Of a stretch of 64,000 bases of DNA, positions 18,942 through 28,254 are shown piece after piece (position 1 is the first letter of the stretch; the number at the start of each line of letters is the position of its first letter). Position numbers and translations under genes: made by a program. Under the pieces are notes generated by a model that was not told the DNA's origin, ran no database searches, and saw only the letters and a program-made list of their open reading frames with translations. Origin of the DNA: Fulvivirga marina (lineage in GTDB: Bacteria > Bacteroidota > Bacteroidia > Cytophagales > Cyclobacteriaceae); NCBI RefSeq assembly GCF_016775155.1, contig NZ_JAEUGD010000064.1, positions 257,430 through 321,429 on the forward strand. Direction: 5' to 3'.

Positions 18942-21900
18942 ATGAAAAGCCAAACATTCAGCTATCAATACTCCTTTGCCATAGCCTTATTTATGGCTGT
19001 TTATATGCTCATGGGAGTAGCTCATAGTACATTTTCCCAGGTCTATCCCATAAATGCTACCACACAGATAACACCTCCATACTCCGTATTCATCAGTGAC
19101 TATGTAGCGCCTGGGTCGGAACAGCTTAAACTTAACCTTTTCCTTCGTGACCTTACCGAACCGGTCTATGATGTCAGGATCAGGCTGGTGATTGAAGGGC
19201 AGGGGGTCAGGATAGAAACTTCACCAACCTATAACCCTCCGCCCATAACCATCGAAGGGGGACTTTCCACCTGGCTGGATGCTACTGATCTGGCACCGTT
19301 GTTCGAGAGCAGAAACCTCATTTTCAGTGGCTACAGCAAATCGGAGTTTGAAAGATATGGCAGGTTACCCGAAGGATTTTACCAGTTCTGTTTTACCGTT
19401 TACGACTACCGCCACCCTGAAATACAGCTCTCTCAGCAAAGCTGTCAGAACCTCTGGCTGGTTCGCCCTGACCCACCCATGCTCAACCAGCCCGCATGTG
19501 CCGCTGAGCTTGAGCTGAACGAGATGCAGCAATCGGTGATATTCCAATGGACTCCAATGGCCATTTCCCCTAATTCCAGCTTCACAACGGATTATATTTT
19601 CAGGTTGTATGAAATCCGTTCTGAAGACCGAAACCCTGCGGACATTGTGCTCAGTACCAACCCGATCTATGAATTACAAACGGCGGAAACGAGCCTGCTC
19701 TACGGTGTTGCAGAACCACCCTTGGTGCCGGGCATGGAATATGTCTGGCAGGTTCAGGCGGTAGACCTTGGTGGGAGAGATCGCTTCAAAAACAATGGTT
19801 ACAGTAAGATCAGTACTTACAGTATAGCCGAAAATGAAGAGCCGCTCCCTGAACCGGGTGAGTTTAAGGCTTGGGGGCTTAATGAGAGCATGGGGATGGC
19901 TTCATGGGTTCCTTCGCTGGAACCGGACGGTTACACGGTAGAATACAGGCTGGCGGACAATCCTCAGGCAGAATGGTTTGTGGAAGAACTACAGCTCCCG
20001 CCGGATGCACAACTGGCTGACAGCATGTATGTGGTACTACAAGACCTGATGGCTCAAACGGCCTACGAGGTTCGTGTTGGGAGCAAACGGGGAGCCTTTG
20101 TCAGCTCATGGACAGAAACCAAAAGGTTTACCACCTATCCACCCCGGGAATTTGCCTGCGGTGATCCTCAGGAGGTTCAGCAGCCTTTAAATACCACACC
20201 GCTTATTTCTGCCATTCGTGGTGAGGTGTTTACCGTGGGGGGCTTCAATATGAGGCTCACCAAAGTAACCGGTGGTGACGGGGTATTCTCGGGCTATGGC
20301 TCCGTTGAAACCCCTTTCCTCGGCGTCAATCTCGCGGTGAAGTTTGACAATATTAGGGTCAATGAACTGTACCAGGTAGTGGATGGGGAAGTGATTGCTC
20401 TTTCGGATGGTATTGATGGTTTCGTTGAGGCTTGGGAAGATGACGAGGATACTCACTCTGATAATGGCGAGAATGACGCTGATGGTGAGAGTAGCGATAC
20501 CAACGATGACTTTGATGGTGTAGATATTGATTATGACGGGAAGATCAGTGATGTAACTGTTGGCGATGACGGTGTAATTGTGGTTACCGATGAAGATGGT
20601 ATGCAGACCACCTATGAGCAGGAAACTGATGAAGAGACCGGAGAAAAGAAATCAGTGAAAATCACAGACTCAAGTGGAGATATTTTCCTGGTCGATAGTG
20701 ACGGGAATGTAACAAAAGGTGGCCAAAATAACGGAAGTAACACTCCTGATGAAGGTAGCCAACAGCAGCTTACCATAGAAGAAAAGATAGTAATAGCGGT
20801 GCTTGAAGACTTCAAAACCAGCATGGAAGCATGGCTTGAAGTACACGGAAAGGGGCCACTCTCTGACTATGAAATGATGTGGGCGGAAGGGCTGCCGGGC
20901 TGCCTTCCGGAAGAGCCGGAAACCGTAGGAGGGGCACAAGAATATGTAACCTACCTGCTGGAAGATAAAGAAAGCCTCATACCTGAATTTACCGCTAAAA
21001 TGAAAGACAGCCCTGAATGGGAAACCATTACGGGCATAGGCGAAAACATCAGCGATGCTTCCGAAATGACCGCAGAAAACATGGACAATGCCGGTGAAGC
21101 TGTTTGTCCTTACATCCTTGATGAAGCCATCAACGTGGCACAATGTACCCGTTGCCCTAAGCCTGATTATGTGGGCATTGAAGGAGAGGAAGCGGTGACC
21201 TTTGACCCTGATCCTGTCAATGTGAGGCGCAGAGGCGCAAAAAGGTGGTGTTACTTTGAGGGTTATTCACAAAGCCTGTATTACACTGCTCCGGAAAGCA
21301 TCAGCGAAACCGGTGCAGGCTGGTATGCCTGGGATGATTATGTGAAGCATGTTGAGCTGATCATTGAGAGTGTGGCCATTATTTCGGGAGATGTAGCCCT
21401 GCATCCTTCCAATGCAGATGGTATTATTGAGTATCGAGAGCATATTTTAGAAGCATTCAATGCAGGGCGCCAGATCAGCGACAATTTTAAAGCACTCATA
21501 GCCAAAGAATATGGCAGGGTAAGCAAGGAAGCTTTTAACAAATACAGCGGCAGCGGCTATTTGGAGCCGGTATATCCCATCTATGAAGTACTCAGCCTGT
21601 TTAGCGGCAAGCAACTGGTTCGGGGCTTGGTGAAGTTTGGGAATGCCTTCAGGGCTTTAAAGAACGCTCGCGGTTTGTTGAGTTACAATTTTGGTAACGA
21701 TGTACTGAAGATATTCAGCAAGCAGGGCGATGAAATAGCCAAAGTAATGGATGGGGCTATTGGTCCGGTAAAGTTCCTTGACGAAGGAGAAGAAATTGCC
21801 GAAATTGGTGGGTATAAGCTGTTGAAGCAGGGTGATGAGATTGGGTTTAAGGCTTTAAAAAGTCTGGCAGACCAATTTAAGCAGTTCAGGAATATTAGCA

Positions 21901-22700
21901 GGTTGTCAGATGATGTGCTTAAGAAACTGGATGTAGAAGGCTGGACAGATGATTTGCTGAAAAAGCTGGATGATGATCTGGCAGAACCGAAGCTCTTCAA
22001 AGCTTTTAATGAACAAGGGTTAGATTTAGATCCTTGGAAGTTGTTATCAAATGGAAAAGCATCTTTACGAAGTGTTGATAATGTTAAGGCTGTGGATGCT
22101 TTTAAGAAAGCGAACCCAAACATTACAGATGATGCCATCCAGTCTGCTTTTGATGAATTGAAAGCCAGCAGGAAACAATCTTTTATGAATGGACTTAAAA
22201 ATGTTGCTGACAATGATTTAGGGTTGACAAAAGCTAGAAAAGCAAGGCCTAATGAAGTAAAAGATGCAATAAACAATTTACGCGATTTCAGAAAAAGTAG
22301 ACCAGATGTTTTAAGTAATAGCAATGTGGCTCGTTTGGAAGGTTCAATAGATGGTAAGACAGTGTCTAAATTCTCAGAGCATCGAACTTGGGTAGGTGGA
22401 GAGCAAAATGTATTGACCCCCAGGCCTTCTGGGCAATCAAGGATATGGCAGGCTTCTGAAGTCCAAACGAGCAGTGGTTATACATACCTTGCGGATATTG
22501 ATAGTGAATATAATATGCTTACAGATTTAGCTAGAAAGTTGGAGCCGAATGCAAGGGTAGGCGATGTTTTTTATAATCATACTGGACAGTTACAGATAGT
22601 CTCTGAAATTGCCTATTGTAAATCCTGTCAGGGAATAATACAGAAATTTAATAATATGTTTCCCGGGATCGAAATTATTTTAATAGATGGAATTAAATAA
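18942..22700 (+). CDS. Secreted TANFOR-like polymorphic toxin with C-terminal deaminase tip
   Basis: A 1252-residue protein with a Sec signal peptide (hydrophobic FAIALFMAVYMLMGVAHS, cleavage near FSQ-VYP). The N-terminal region and following fibronectin-like segments (about 170-400) match the style of TANFOR proteins, large Bacteroidota surface proteins. An Asp-rich linker lies at about 496-535. The last 100 residues form a deaminase-fold toxin: D1187-S-E1189 in place of HxE, and Cys1226-x-x-Cys1229 in EIAYCKSC, followed by IIQKFNNMFPGIEI. This resembles the BURPS668_1122-type toxin deaminases (PF14424), which act on nucleic acid bases. Base composition turns more A+T-rich from about 22,050, as expected of an exchangeable toxin tip. 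The stop overlaps the next gene by 14 nt. Confidence 0.75.
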   Translation: MKSQTFSYQYSFAIALFMAVYMLMGVAHSTFSQVYPINATTQITPPYSVFISDYVAPGSEQLKLNLFLRDLTEPVYDVRIRLVIEGQGVRIETSPTYNPPPITIEGGLSTWLDATDLAPLFESRNLIFSGYSKSEFERYGRLPEGFYQFCFTVYDYRHPEIQLSQQSCQNLWLVRPDPPMLNQPACAAELELNEMQQSVIFQWTPMAISPNSSFTTDYIFRLYEIRSEDRNPADIVLSTNPIYELQTAETSLLYGVAEPPLVPGMEYVWQVQAVDLGGRDRFKNNGYSKISTYSIAENEEPLPEPGEFKAWGLNESMGMASWVPSLEPDGYTVEYRLADNPQAEWFVEELQLPPDAQLADSMYVVLQDLMAQTAYEVRVGSKRGAFVSSWTETKRFTTYPPREFACGDPQEVQQPLNTTPLISAIRGEVFTVGGFNMRLTKVTGGDGVFSGYGSVETPFLGVNLAVKFDNIRVNELYQVVDGEVIALSDGIDGFVEAWEDDEDTHSDNGENDADGESSDTNDDFDGVDIDYDGKISDVTVGDDGVIVVTDEDGMQTTYEQETDEETGEKKSVKITDSSGDIFLVDSDGNVTKGGQNNGSNTPDEGSQQQLTIEEKIVIAVLEDFKTSMEAWLEVHGKGPLSDYEMMWAEGLPGCLPEEPETVGGAQEYVTYLLEDKESLIPEFTAKMKDSPEWETITGIGENISDASEMTAENMDNAGEAVCPYILDEAINVAQCTRCPKPDYVGIEGEEAVTFDPDPVNVRRRGAKRWCYFEGYSQSLYYTAPESISETGAGWYAWDDYVKHVELIIESVAIISGDVALHPSNADGIIEYREHILEAFNAGRQISDNFKALIAKEYGRVSKEAFNKYSGSGYLEPVYPIYEVLSLFSGKQLVRGLVKFGNAFRALKNARGLLSYNFGNDVLKIFSKQGDEIAKVMDGAIGPVKFLDEGEEIAEIGGYKLLKQGDEIGFKALKSLADQFKQFRNISRLSDDVLKKLDVEGWTDDLLKKLDDDLAEPKLFKAFNEQGLDLDPWKLLSNGKASLRSVDNVKAVDAFKKANPNITDDAIQSAFDELKASRKQSFMNGLKNVADNDLGLTKARKARPNEVKDAINNLRDFRKSRPDVLSNSNVARLEGSIDGKTVSKFSEHRTWVGGEQNVLTPRPSGQSRIWQASEVQTSSGYTYLADIDSEYNMLTDLARKLEPNARVGDVFYNHTGQLQIVSEIAYCKSCQGIIQKFNNMFPGIEIILIDGIK

Positions 22701-22941
22701 AAAAACACGACTTACAATAGTAGGTCGAAAGGAATTATTAGAAGTATGTATTTATGAAATCAATACCGTGGCAGGAACTGATTTTAAACTTGTTGAATAT
22801 GATGATTCAGAGATAAGTATTGGTGTTGTTGAATCTGCCAATTGTACCCCAGATCAAATTTTTAAGTTTGGCTCCATTTATCAAGAATGGAGGTTACTAC
22901 CTTCAGAAAAATGGATAGTACCTAAAGGAGGATCAACTTAA
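22687..22941 (+). CDS. Putative immunity protein to the deaminase toxin
   Basis: An 84-residue small, soluble, acidic protein (MELNKKTRLTIVGRKELLEV at the start, ending EWRLLPSEKWIVPKGG). It matches no family I recognise. It starts 14 nt inside the end of the toxin gene, the classical arrangement of a toxin tip and its immunity gene. A broken relative with the same 14-nt overlap to a broken deaminase tip lies just downstream (23106-23324), which strongly supports the pairing. The expected role is to bind and block the deaminase in the producing cell. Confidence 0.7.
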   Translation: MELNKKTRLTIVGRKELLEVCIYEINTVAGTDFKLVEYDDSEISIGVVESANCTPDQIFKFGSIYQEWRLLPSEKWIVPKGGST

Positions 22942-22997
22942 AGCGTTTCAAAATGTGGATTGTTAAAGATATCATATCCATGTTTCTATTTTCTTGA

Positions 22998-23119
22998 GAT
23001 GACAAGATAATGGGAACATTAAAGATAATCCTTATTGTACCTCCTGCTAGGGCGTAATACAACGGTTTAGTGATATGTTCCCGAATATTGAAATAACATT
23101 GATAGATGGAGTCAAATAA
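22998..23119 (+). pseudogene. Decayed second deaminase toxin tip
   Basis: In the frame ending at TAA 23117-23119 the translation reads YCTSC, a TAG stop (23048-23050), then GVIQRFSDMFPNIEITLID, a close relative of the live toxin end at 22620-22700 including the Cys-x-x-Cys pair. Upstream, DDKIMGTLKII (the counterpart of GQLQIVSE) is in another frame, so the copy carries a frameshift and a nonsense change. It lacks the DxE motif and any shell, so it is an orphan tip remnant. Confidence 0.7.
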
Positions 23120-23324
23120 GAAATTAGAGCTTAGGATTATGGTGACTTAACCTCATTTATTAGAAAAAGAGGTTAAGGGTTTTAATGAATTTTACGGGAC
23201 TGATTTTACGATTATTGAAATCATATATGACGAAGTTCCATTTTGCAAGTTAAAGGTCACAAAATTTGAACCTTCTCATGTTTTAGACTTAGGCCATAGA
23301 TTAGCAAGCAGCCTTACAATATAA
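23106..23324 (+). pseudogene. Decayed second immunity gene
   Basis: ATG at 23106 overlaps the broken toxin tip by 14 nt exactly as in the live pair. It starts MESNKKLELRIMVT, stops at TAA 23148-23150, and the same frame continues PHLLEKEVKGFNEFYGTDF to TAA 23322-23324. GTDF aligns with GTDF of the live 84-residue immunity protein. Apart from the internal stop, the frame is intact, so the decay may be recent. Confidence 0.65.
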
Positions 23325-23372
23325 AATGCGGGAAGAACGTAGGCTTGATTGATAATCAAATTAATTGTTTTG

Positions 23373-23426
23373 TTAGATTTTTTGTAGCAACTCCAATGCC
23401 CTTTCTTTGTGTGCGTCAGCATCATA
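23373..23426 (-). pseudogene. Short gene-end relic
   Basis: Minus-strand reading gives YDADAHKERALELLQKI and a stop at 23373-23375, with an in-frame TAA just before it (23427-23429). The composition looks like the helical end of a real protein, but nothing remains upstream. It lies in the 289-nt gap between the decayed immunity gene and the L,D-transpeptidase, where I see no other gene. It could be chance. Confidence 0.25.
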
Positions 23427-23613
23427 TTATCTCCAAAGTCTATAGTGAGAAGTATGCGAAATACTTAAGGTATTTAGGGGTATACATAGAATGTTTATCC
23501 AGTATTTTTTAAAATATTTCACCTAACGGAAATTTTTTTTATTCCGCAACCGTTGCAGTCAAGGTTGGTGGATCGTTTCAACCTAATAAACAATTGAAAA
23601 GTCTTATTCCTTT

Positions 23614-24348
23614 ATGAAGAAAGTTTTAGTTATTGCAGGGGTGGTAATTCTTCTTGCTAGCAATTCATTTTCAGACAGCATCAAATTTAACGAAAACATT
23701 TCTTTAAGCAGCTTCATACAAAATAGCTACAGTAAGCTACAATTTGTTGGCAAAAAACCTGATTTCGATATTTATAAAAAGGGTCTTGTAGGGTATCTGA
23801 ATTTAAAAAAGCAAAACAGGCTTTCCAGGTCAGGCTTGCTTACTCTTATTGATTTTCGACTGTCCTCCAATAAAAAACGTCTTTGGATCATTGACCTGAA
23901 ACAAAACAAGGTGGTCCATCACTCGCTTGTTGCTCATGGGCGCAATACAGGCAATGAGTATGCTACAAAATTTTCTAATGTACCTAACTCCAATAGCAGT
24001 AGTCTGGGTTTTTATATAACCGGAGAAACATATTATGGTAAGCATGGGTTGTCTTTAAGGTTAGACGGAATTGAGCATGGGTTTAATAATAATGCGCGTT
24101 CAAGAGCAATAGTGATGCATGGTGCTGATTATGTAGACGCTTCATTTACCAAATTGTATGGTAGAATAGGAAGAAGCTTCGGCTGCCCGTCTATACCCAT
24201 GAATGGTCACAAGGAGATCATAAAAAAACTCGCTAACAAGAGTTGCATGTTTATTTATTATCCAGATGAATATTACCTGACGAACTCCAAACTGGCTAAT
24301 GAAGTTTCTGCTTATGAGGTGTTGACTCAGGCTGATTTTTCATTGTAG
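23614..24348 (+). CDS. L,D-transpeptidase catalytic domain protein (YkuD_2 type)
   Basis: A 244-residue exported protein with signal peptide MKKVLVIAGVVILLASNSFS. The catalytic region reads IVMHGADYV ... IGRSFGCPSIPM, giving the His and the nucleophilic Cys of murein L,D-transpeptidases in the PF13645 variant common in Bacteroidota. Such enzymes make 3-3 crosslinks or anchor proteins to peptidoglycan in the periplasm. The N-terminal part (YLNLKKQNRLSRSGLLTLID followed by DLKQNKVVHHSLVAHGRNTG) fits the family. Transcribed alone, after a gap of decayed toxin genes. Substrate preference is unknown. Confidence 0.82.
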   Translation: MKKVLVIAGVVILLASNSFSDSIKFNENISLSSFIQNSYSKLQFVGKKPDFDIYKKGLVGYLNLKKQNRLSRSGLLTLIDFRLSSNKKRLWIIDLKQNKVVHHSLVAHGRNTGNEYATKFSNVPNSNSSSLGFYITGETYYGKHGLSLRLDGIEHGFNNNARSRAIVMHGADYVDASFTKLYGRIGRSFGCPSIPMNGHKEIIKKLANKSCMFIYYPDEYYLTNSKLANEVSAYEVLTQADFSL

Positions 24349-24386
24349 AAATAGGGACCTCATTGCGTGCTGAAGGGTTAACAATA

Positions 24387-25487
24387 CTACAGCCATTTTT
24401 TTCGCTTGAAATAAACGATCATACCAATGCAGGTTATTATCATAACACCCCATACTGTTGGGTATCCATACTTCCAGTTTAGCTCCGGCATATGCTGAAA
24501 GTTCATACCATAAACACCAGCTATGAAAGTGAGAGGTATGAAAATAGTGGCCATAATGGTTAATACTTTCATTACTTCATTCATTTTATTACTGATGCTG
24601 GTCATGTACATATCCGTAAGGCCCGTTACCAGGTCTCTGTAAGTTTCCAGAGTTTCTATGACATGAATAGTGTGGTCGTATACATCCGAAAAGAAGGGCA
24701 AGGTGTCTTTTTTGATAAAGTGATACTCTCCTTTTGTTACCTTACTTAACGCCTCTCGAAGGGGGTATACTGTTTTTCTTAAGAAAATGAGTTCTCTTTT
24801 TAACTGTTGTATGCTATGCAGAGTTTCTTTGCTTGGGTTATCATATACCTCTTCCTCAAGAGCGTCTACCCGTTCACCTACCCTTTCCAGGATGATATAA
24901 TAGCTGTCTACTATTGTATCAATGAGTCTGTAAAATAAATAGTCTGTGCCTCTCCCTCGAGCTCTGTTTTTAGCCGTGCTTGTTTGTCTTAAGCGTTCAC
25001 GTAAACTTTCGAAAAGATCACCCTCCTTCTCCTGAAAGGAGAGGAGGTAGTCACTACCAAGCACAAAACTGATCTGCTCATAAGTAATTTCCTGATCAGT
25101 CAGGTTATATAATGTTTTGAGCGTGAAAAATATCTGATGCTCGTATTCTTCAGATTTAGGGCGGTGTTCTGTGTTCAGTATATCCTCCATTAAAAGAGGG
25201 TGTAGATTGAAATGTTCACCTATTTCCTCTATTAATTTTATGTTGTGCAGGCCATCAATATTTATCCAGTTTACCCGGTCAGGGGAGAGCTGTTTAATTA
25301 CATCTTCAGAGCTTTTGCTACAAAACTCAATAACGTCCTGACTGTTGTACGAAATCAGGTCTACTTGAGACTTTTCCGTCAGCTTATCACCCATAAAAAT
25401 AAGGGTGCCAGGAGGCATGCCTGCTTTTGCTTTGGGGTTTTTTACACCTAAAAGTTTAGAGAGATTCTTTATTTGAGGTAGTTGCAT
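24387..25487 (-). CDS. corA: CorA family magnesium/cobalt transporter
   Basis: A 366-residue protein of the pentameric Mg2+/Co2+ channel family. It has a long soluble N-terminal domain, a long stalk helix with DALEEEVYDNPSKETLHSIQ, and two C-terminal membrane helices. The signature YGMNF closes the first helix (TIFIPLTFIAGVYGMNF), and a short positively charged tail (FKRKKWL) follows the second. Its start lies 32 nt inside the end of the upstream mscS-type gene, so the two are translationally coupled along with the hydrolase gene before them. Confidence 0.92.
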   Translation of the reverse strand: MQLPQIKNLSKLLGVKNPKAKAGMPPGTLIFMGDKLTEKSQVDLISYNSQDVIEFCSKSSEDVIKQLSPDRVNWINIDGLHNIKLIEEIGEHFNLHPLLMEDILNTEHRPKSEEYEHQIFFTLKTLYNLTDQEITYEQISFVLGSDYLLSFQEKEGDLFESLRERLRQTSTAKNRARGRGTDYLFYRLIDTIVDSYYIILERVGERVDALEEEVYDNPSKETLHSIQQLKRELIFLRKTVYPLREALSKVTKGEYHFIKKDTLPFFSDVYDHTIHVIETLETYRDLVTGLTDMYMTSISNKMNEVMKVLTIMATIFIPLTFIAGVYGMNFQHMPELNWKYGYPTVWGVMIITCIGMIVYFKRKKWL

Positions 25488-26358
25488 CAGCTATCTTTTT
25501 CTCTTTGTAAATAATGGTCCGATAGGGGAATGGTATTTCTATTCCCTCTTTGTCAAATCGTTCCTTAATAGATTTGTGCAGGTCGCACTTCATCGCAAAC
25601 CCGTCAGTAGGATGATTTGCCCATACGGAAGCTCTAAGGTTGACAGAACTGTCACCGAAACTGACCAGTCTGACAATAACATCCGGAGTACCCTTATCAA
25701 TATCTTCCTGCGTGCGATTGTCGATGTGGAAAGGATGAGCCATGGCTTCTTCCTGCATTATACGTATAGCCAGTTCGATATCAGAATCATAACTGATACT
25801 CATAATGACAAACATGCAGGTCTTGTCGTCGGTAAGTGTTGAATTCGTTATTGTTTGCTCACTGATAATAGAGTTGGGTATTACTATTCTGCGGTTTTCA
25901 AAATTCCTGATTATGGTATGCCTCAGAGTAATGTCTTCCACTGTTCCTGAGTGTGTCTCACCAATGTTAATGAGATCGCCAACACGGAAAGGCTTGAAGA
26001 TAACTATAAATATGCCGCTGATAATATTTGAAAAAGCCGATTGAGAGGCAAAACCAACAATAGCCGCCAATATACCGGCACTGGCGAAGAGTGTAACTCC
26101 ATAGGCACGTAAAGAGGGAATGGTTTGAAAAATGACTACAATTGCGAGGGTAAAGATTACAAAGCTGACTGCGTTTTTGAGAAAGTTATATTTTGTTGGA
26201 TCAACATTCAGTTTGGAAGAAGCTCCAGTAACAAATTTGTTTAATATCGCTCTCAGTACTTTTGATAGAATGAAAGCGATAACCAGGATCAAAAAGGGGA
26301 TAACAATATATTCTATTAATTTGGAATTGCTATCCAGTAGTAGTGTTTTTATATTCAT
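25456..26358 (-). CDS. Small-conductance mechanosensitive channel (MscS family)
   Basis: A 300-residue inner-membrane channel that opens under membrane tension after osmotic downshift. Three N-terminal hydrophobic segments are visible; the pore helix region reads LFASAGILAAIVGFASQSAF and is followed by the beta domain IFIVIFKPFRVGDLINIGETHSGTVEDITLRHT, the typical MscS core. The C-terminal domain is standard in length. Its ATG overlaps the stop of the upstream hydrolase by 4 nt, and its end overlaps corA by 32 nt. A second MscS-type gene occurs at 48282-49100. Confidence 0.9.
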   Translation of the reverse strand: MNIKTLLLDSNSKLIEYIVIPFLILVIAFILSKVLRAILNKFVTGASSKLNVDPTKYNFLKNAVSFVIFTLAIVVIFQTIPSLRAYGVTLFASAGILAAIVGFASQSAFSNIISGIFIVIFKPFRVGDLINIGETHSGTVEDITLRHTIIRNFENRRIVIPNSIISEQTITNSTLTDDKTCMFVIMSISYDSDIELAIRIMQEEAMAHPFHIDNRTQEDIDKGTPDVIVRLVSFGDSSVNLRASVWANHPTDGFAMKCDLHKSIKERFDKEGIEIPFPYRTIIYKEKKIADATTSNKESL

Positions 26359-27224
26359 ATACTTCTTAAAGATTCAAAAAAATCATATGTACGATCAAAA
26401 GCCAGTTGAGCATGAGCGGGCAGCTTACATCCCTTGTATGGATGACTAGCTCCGAAAACATGGTTTGCCTTATCAATCAGAAGTAGAGCAGAGTCTCTGG
26501 CCAGCTCATGAATTTTTTGAGCATCGTTGCTGCTAACAGTTTCATCTTCTGTACCATGCACAACGAGTACAGGCTTTGCCAGGCTACTTACAGCCTTACT
26601 TATGCTTAGTCTATCCTGATTCTTTTCAAGATCTTCCACAATCTGATACTTCATAGGCATTTTTTGTCCCGTGCGCCCATTCAGAATATATATAACTTCA
26701 TCCTGCTGCCATTCATTTAATAAGGCTTTGGTCCATCTGTTAAAATCTGCCACTGCTGCCCAGGTGGCTACAGCCTTTACCCTGTCATCTTCAGCAGTTT
26801 TTAGTAGGGCTAAACCACCACCTCTGCTATGCCCCATCAAAAATAGATTATCGGTATTCATTTCAGAAGAGGATATGACACATTCTTCAGAAAATAAATA
26901 ATCTATTACAGTTCCCGTGTCGTCCAGCTCTATGCTAAAATTATTTTCACTAAAAGCATCAAGATCAACAAAATCTACAGGATGTTCGGGCGTAGTGCCA
27001 TTATGTGAAAGGTTAAACTTTATAAAAACATAGCCTGCTTTGGCCATCTCATCGGCCAGGACATTGAAGTGCCCCCAGTCTTTGAATCCCTTGAAACCGT
27101 GAATAAAAATTATTACAGGTTTCTTATGCTGGTTGCTGATATACCGGGCATCAACAAGTATCTTTTTTTTATGATGTTTACTGTTTAAAACTATATCATC
27201 ATGTATTTTCAGTGAGTTAGTCAT
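26355..27224 (-). CDS. Alpha/beta hydrolase
   Basis: A 289-residue serine hydrolase of the alpha/beta fold. The oxyanion region IIFIHGFKGFKDWG, the nucleophile elbow GHSRGGGLAL, the acid strand VLVVHGTEDETVS and the late His (DKANHVFG) make a full Ser-Asp-His triad. No signal peptide is seen, so it is cytoplasmic. It resembles the dienelactone hydrolase/acyl-peptidase-like esterases; the substrate is unknown. It is the first gene of a minus-strand unit with mscS and corA, overlapping mscS by 4 nt (ATGA). Confidence 0.82.
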   Translation of the reverse strand: MTNSLKIHDDIVLNSKHHKKKILVDARYISNQHKKPVIIFIHGFKGFKDWGHFNVLADEMAKAGYVFIKFNLSHNGTTPEHPVDFVDLDAFSENNFSIELDDTGTVIDYLFSEECVISSSEMNTDNLFLMGHSRGGGLALLKTAEDDRVKAVATWAAVADFNRWTKALLNEWQQDEVIYILNGRTGQKMPMKYQIVEDLEKNQDRLSISKAVSSLAKPVLVVHGTEDETVSSNDAQKIHELARDSALLLIDKANHVFGASHPYKGCKLPAHAQLAFDRTYDFFESLRSI

Positions 27225-27279
27225 TTTAATATTTTGATTAGGGTTAATTCGTCAGTATAATTGTACCTCATTTGTCCAT

Positions 27280-28254
27280 ATGGCTTTAAAACTACGAGAT
27301 ATCAAGGCCCCAATAGCTTCAGAGATGGAGGAGTTCGAAAAGAAATTCCGAGCATCTATGAAGACTAAAGTATTGTTGCTTGACAAAATAATGAGTTATA
27401 TCGTAAAGCGCAAAGGAAAGCAAATGCGGCCTATGTTTGTTTTTCTAAGTGCTGGTACGTGTGGCAATATATCAGAATCCACTTACCGTGGGGCTTCATT
27501 AATAGAACTTTTACATACGGCAACGCTCGTGCATGACGATGTGGTTGACGATGCCAATTATCGCAGAGGGTTTTTCTCAGTAAATGCACTGTGGAAAAAT
27601 AAAATAGCTGTATTGGTTGGTGATTATCTGCTCAGCAGAGGGTTATTATTGTCTGTGGATAACGGTGACTATGATCTTCTGAAGATAGTTTCTGATGCAG
27701 TAAAACACATGAGTGAGGGAGAATTACTTCAGATGGAGAAGGCTCGCCGCCTGGATATTACCGAAGATGTATATTATGAGATTATCAGGCAAAAAACAGC
27801 ATCCCTGATTGCTTCTTGTTGTGGAGTAGGTGCAGCTTCAGCAGGGAATCAGAATGGTACTGTTCAGAAAATGGAGCTTTTTGGTGAAAAGGTAGGTATG
27901 GCTTTTCAAATTAAGGATGACCTGTTTGATTACGGAGAAACTGAAGTAGGGAAGCCACTTGGAATTGATATCCGTGAAAAGAAAATGACTCTTCCGCTGA
28001 TTAAAGCCTTGGAGCGTGCATCGTGGATGGAGAAGCGCAGGATATTGAACCTGGTTAAAAATCATAATGATAATACACGGAAGATCAACGAGATCATAGA
28101 CTTTGTTAAAGCTTCAGGAGGGTTGGAGTATGCACAGGAAGTAATGCAGAGGTATTATCAGGAAGCCATGGACATTCTGAAAGGTTTTGAGGACTCTCAG
28201 TATAAGACATCGTTGAGTCAGCTAGTTCAATTCACTATTGAAAGAAATAAGTAA
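27280..28254 (+). CDS. Polyprenyl diphosphate synthase (trans-type)
   Basis: Chain-elongating prenyltransferase that condenses isopentenyl diphosphate with allylic diphosphates, in Bacteroidota usually making the side chain of menaquinone. The first Asp-rich motif is DDVVDD (from Asp86) in LVHDDVVDDANYRRG, the second is KDDLFDYGETEVGKP. KRKGKQMRPMFVF is the conserved Lys/Arg region binding IPP. The 324-residue length matches octaprenyl/solanesyl synthases rather than the roughly 290-residue farnesyl type. The stop overlaps the SDR start by 1 nt. Confidence 0.9.
   Translation: MALKLRDIKAPIASEMEEFEKKFRASMKTKVLLLDKIMSYIVKRKGKQMRPMFVFLSAGTCGNISESTYRGASLIELLHTATLVHDDVVDDANYRRGFFSVNALWKNKIAVLVGDYLLSRGLLLSVDNGDYDLLKIVSDAVKHMSEGELLQMEKARRLDITEDVYYEIIRQKTASLIASCCGVGAASAGNQNGTVQKMELFGEKVGMAFQIKDDLFDYGETEVGKPLGIDIREKKMTLPLIKALERASWMEKRRILNLVKNHNDNTRKINEIIDFVKASGGLEYAQEVMQRYYQEAMDILKGFEDSQYKTSLSQLVQFTIERNK

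Noticed and set aside
21683-22324. 213-codon minus-strand frame inside the deaminase toxin gene
   Set aside because: It is a Ser/Phe/Leu-rich mirror of a Lys/Asp-rich coding strand; no start context or family resemblance.
24387-26358. The 32-nt overlap of corA and the MscS gene as a sequencing frameshift
   Set aside because: Both proteins are complete with typical ends, so the overlap is a natural coupling.
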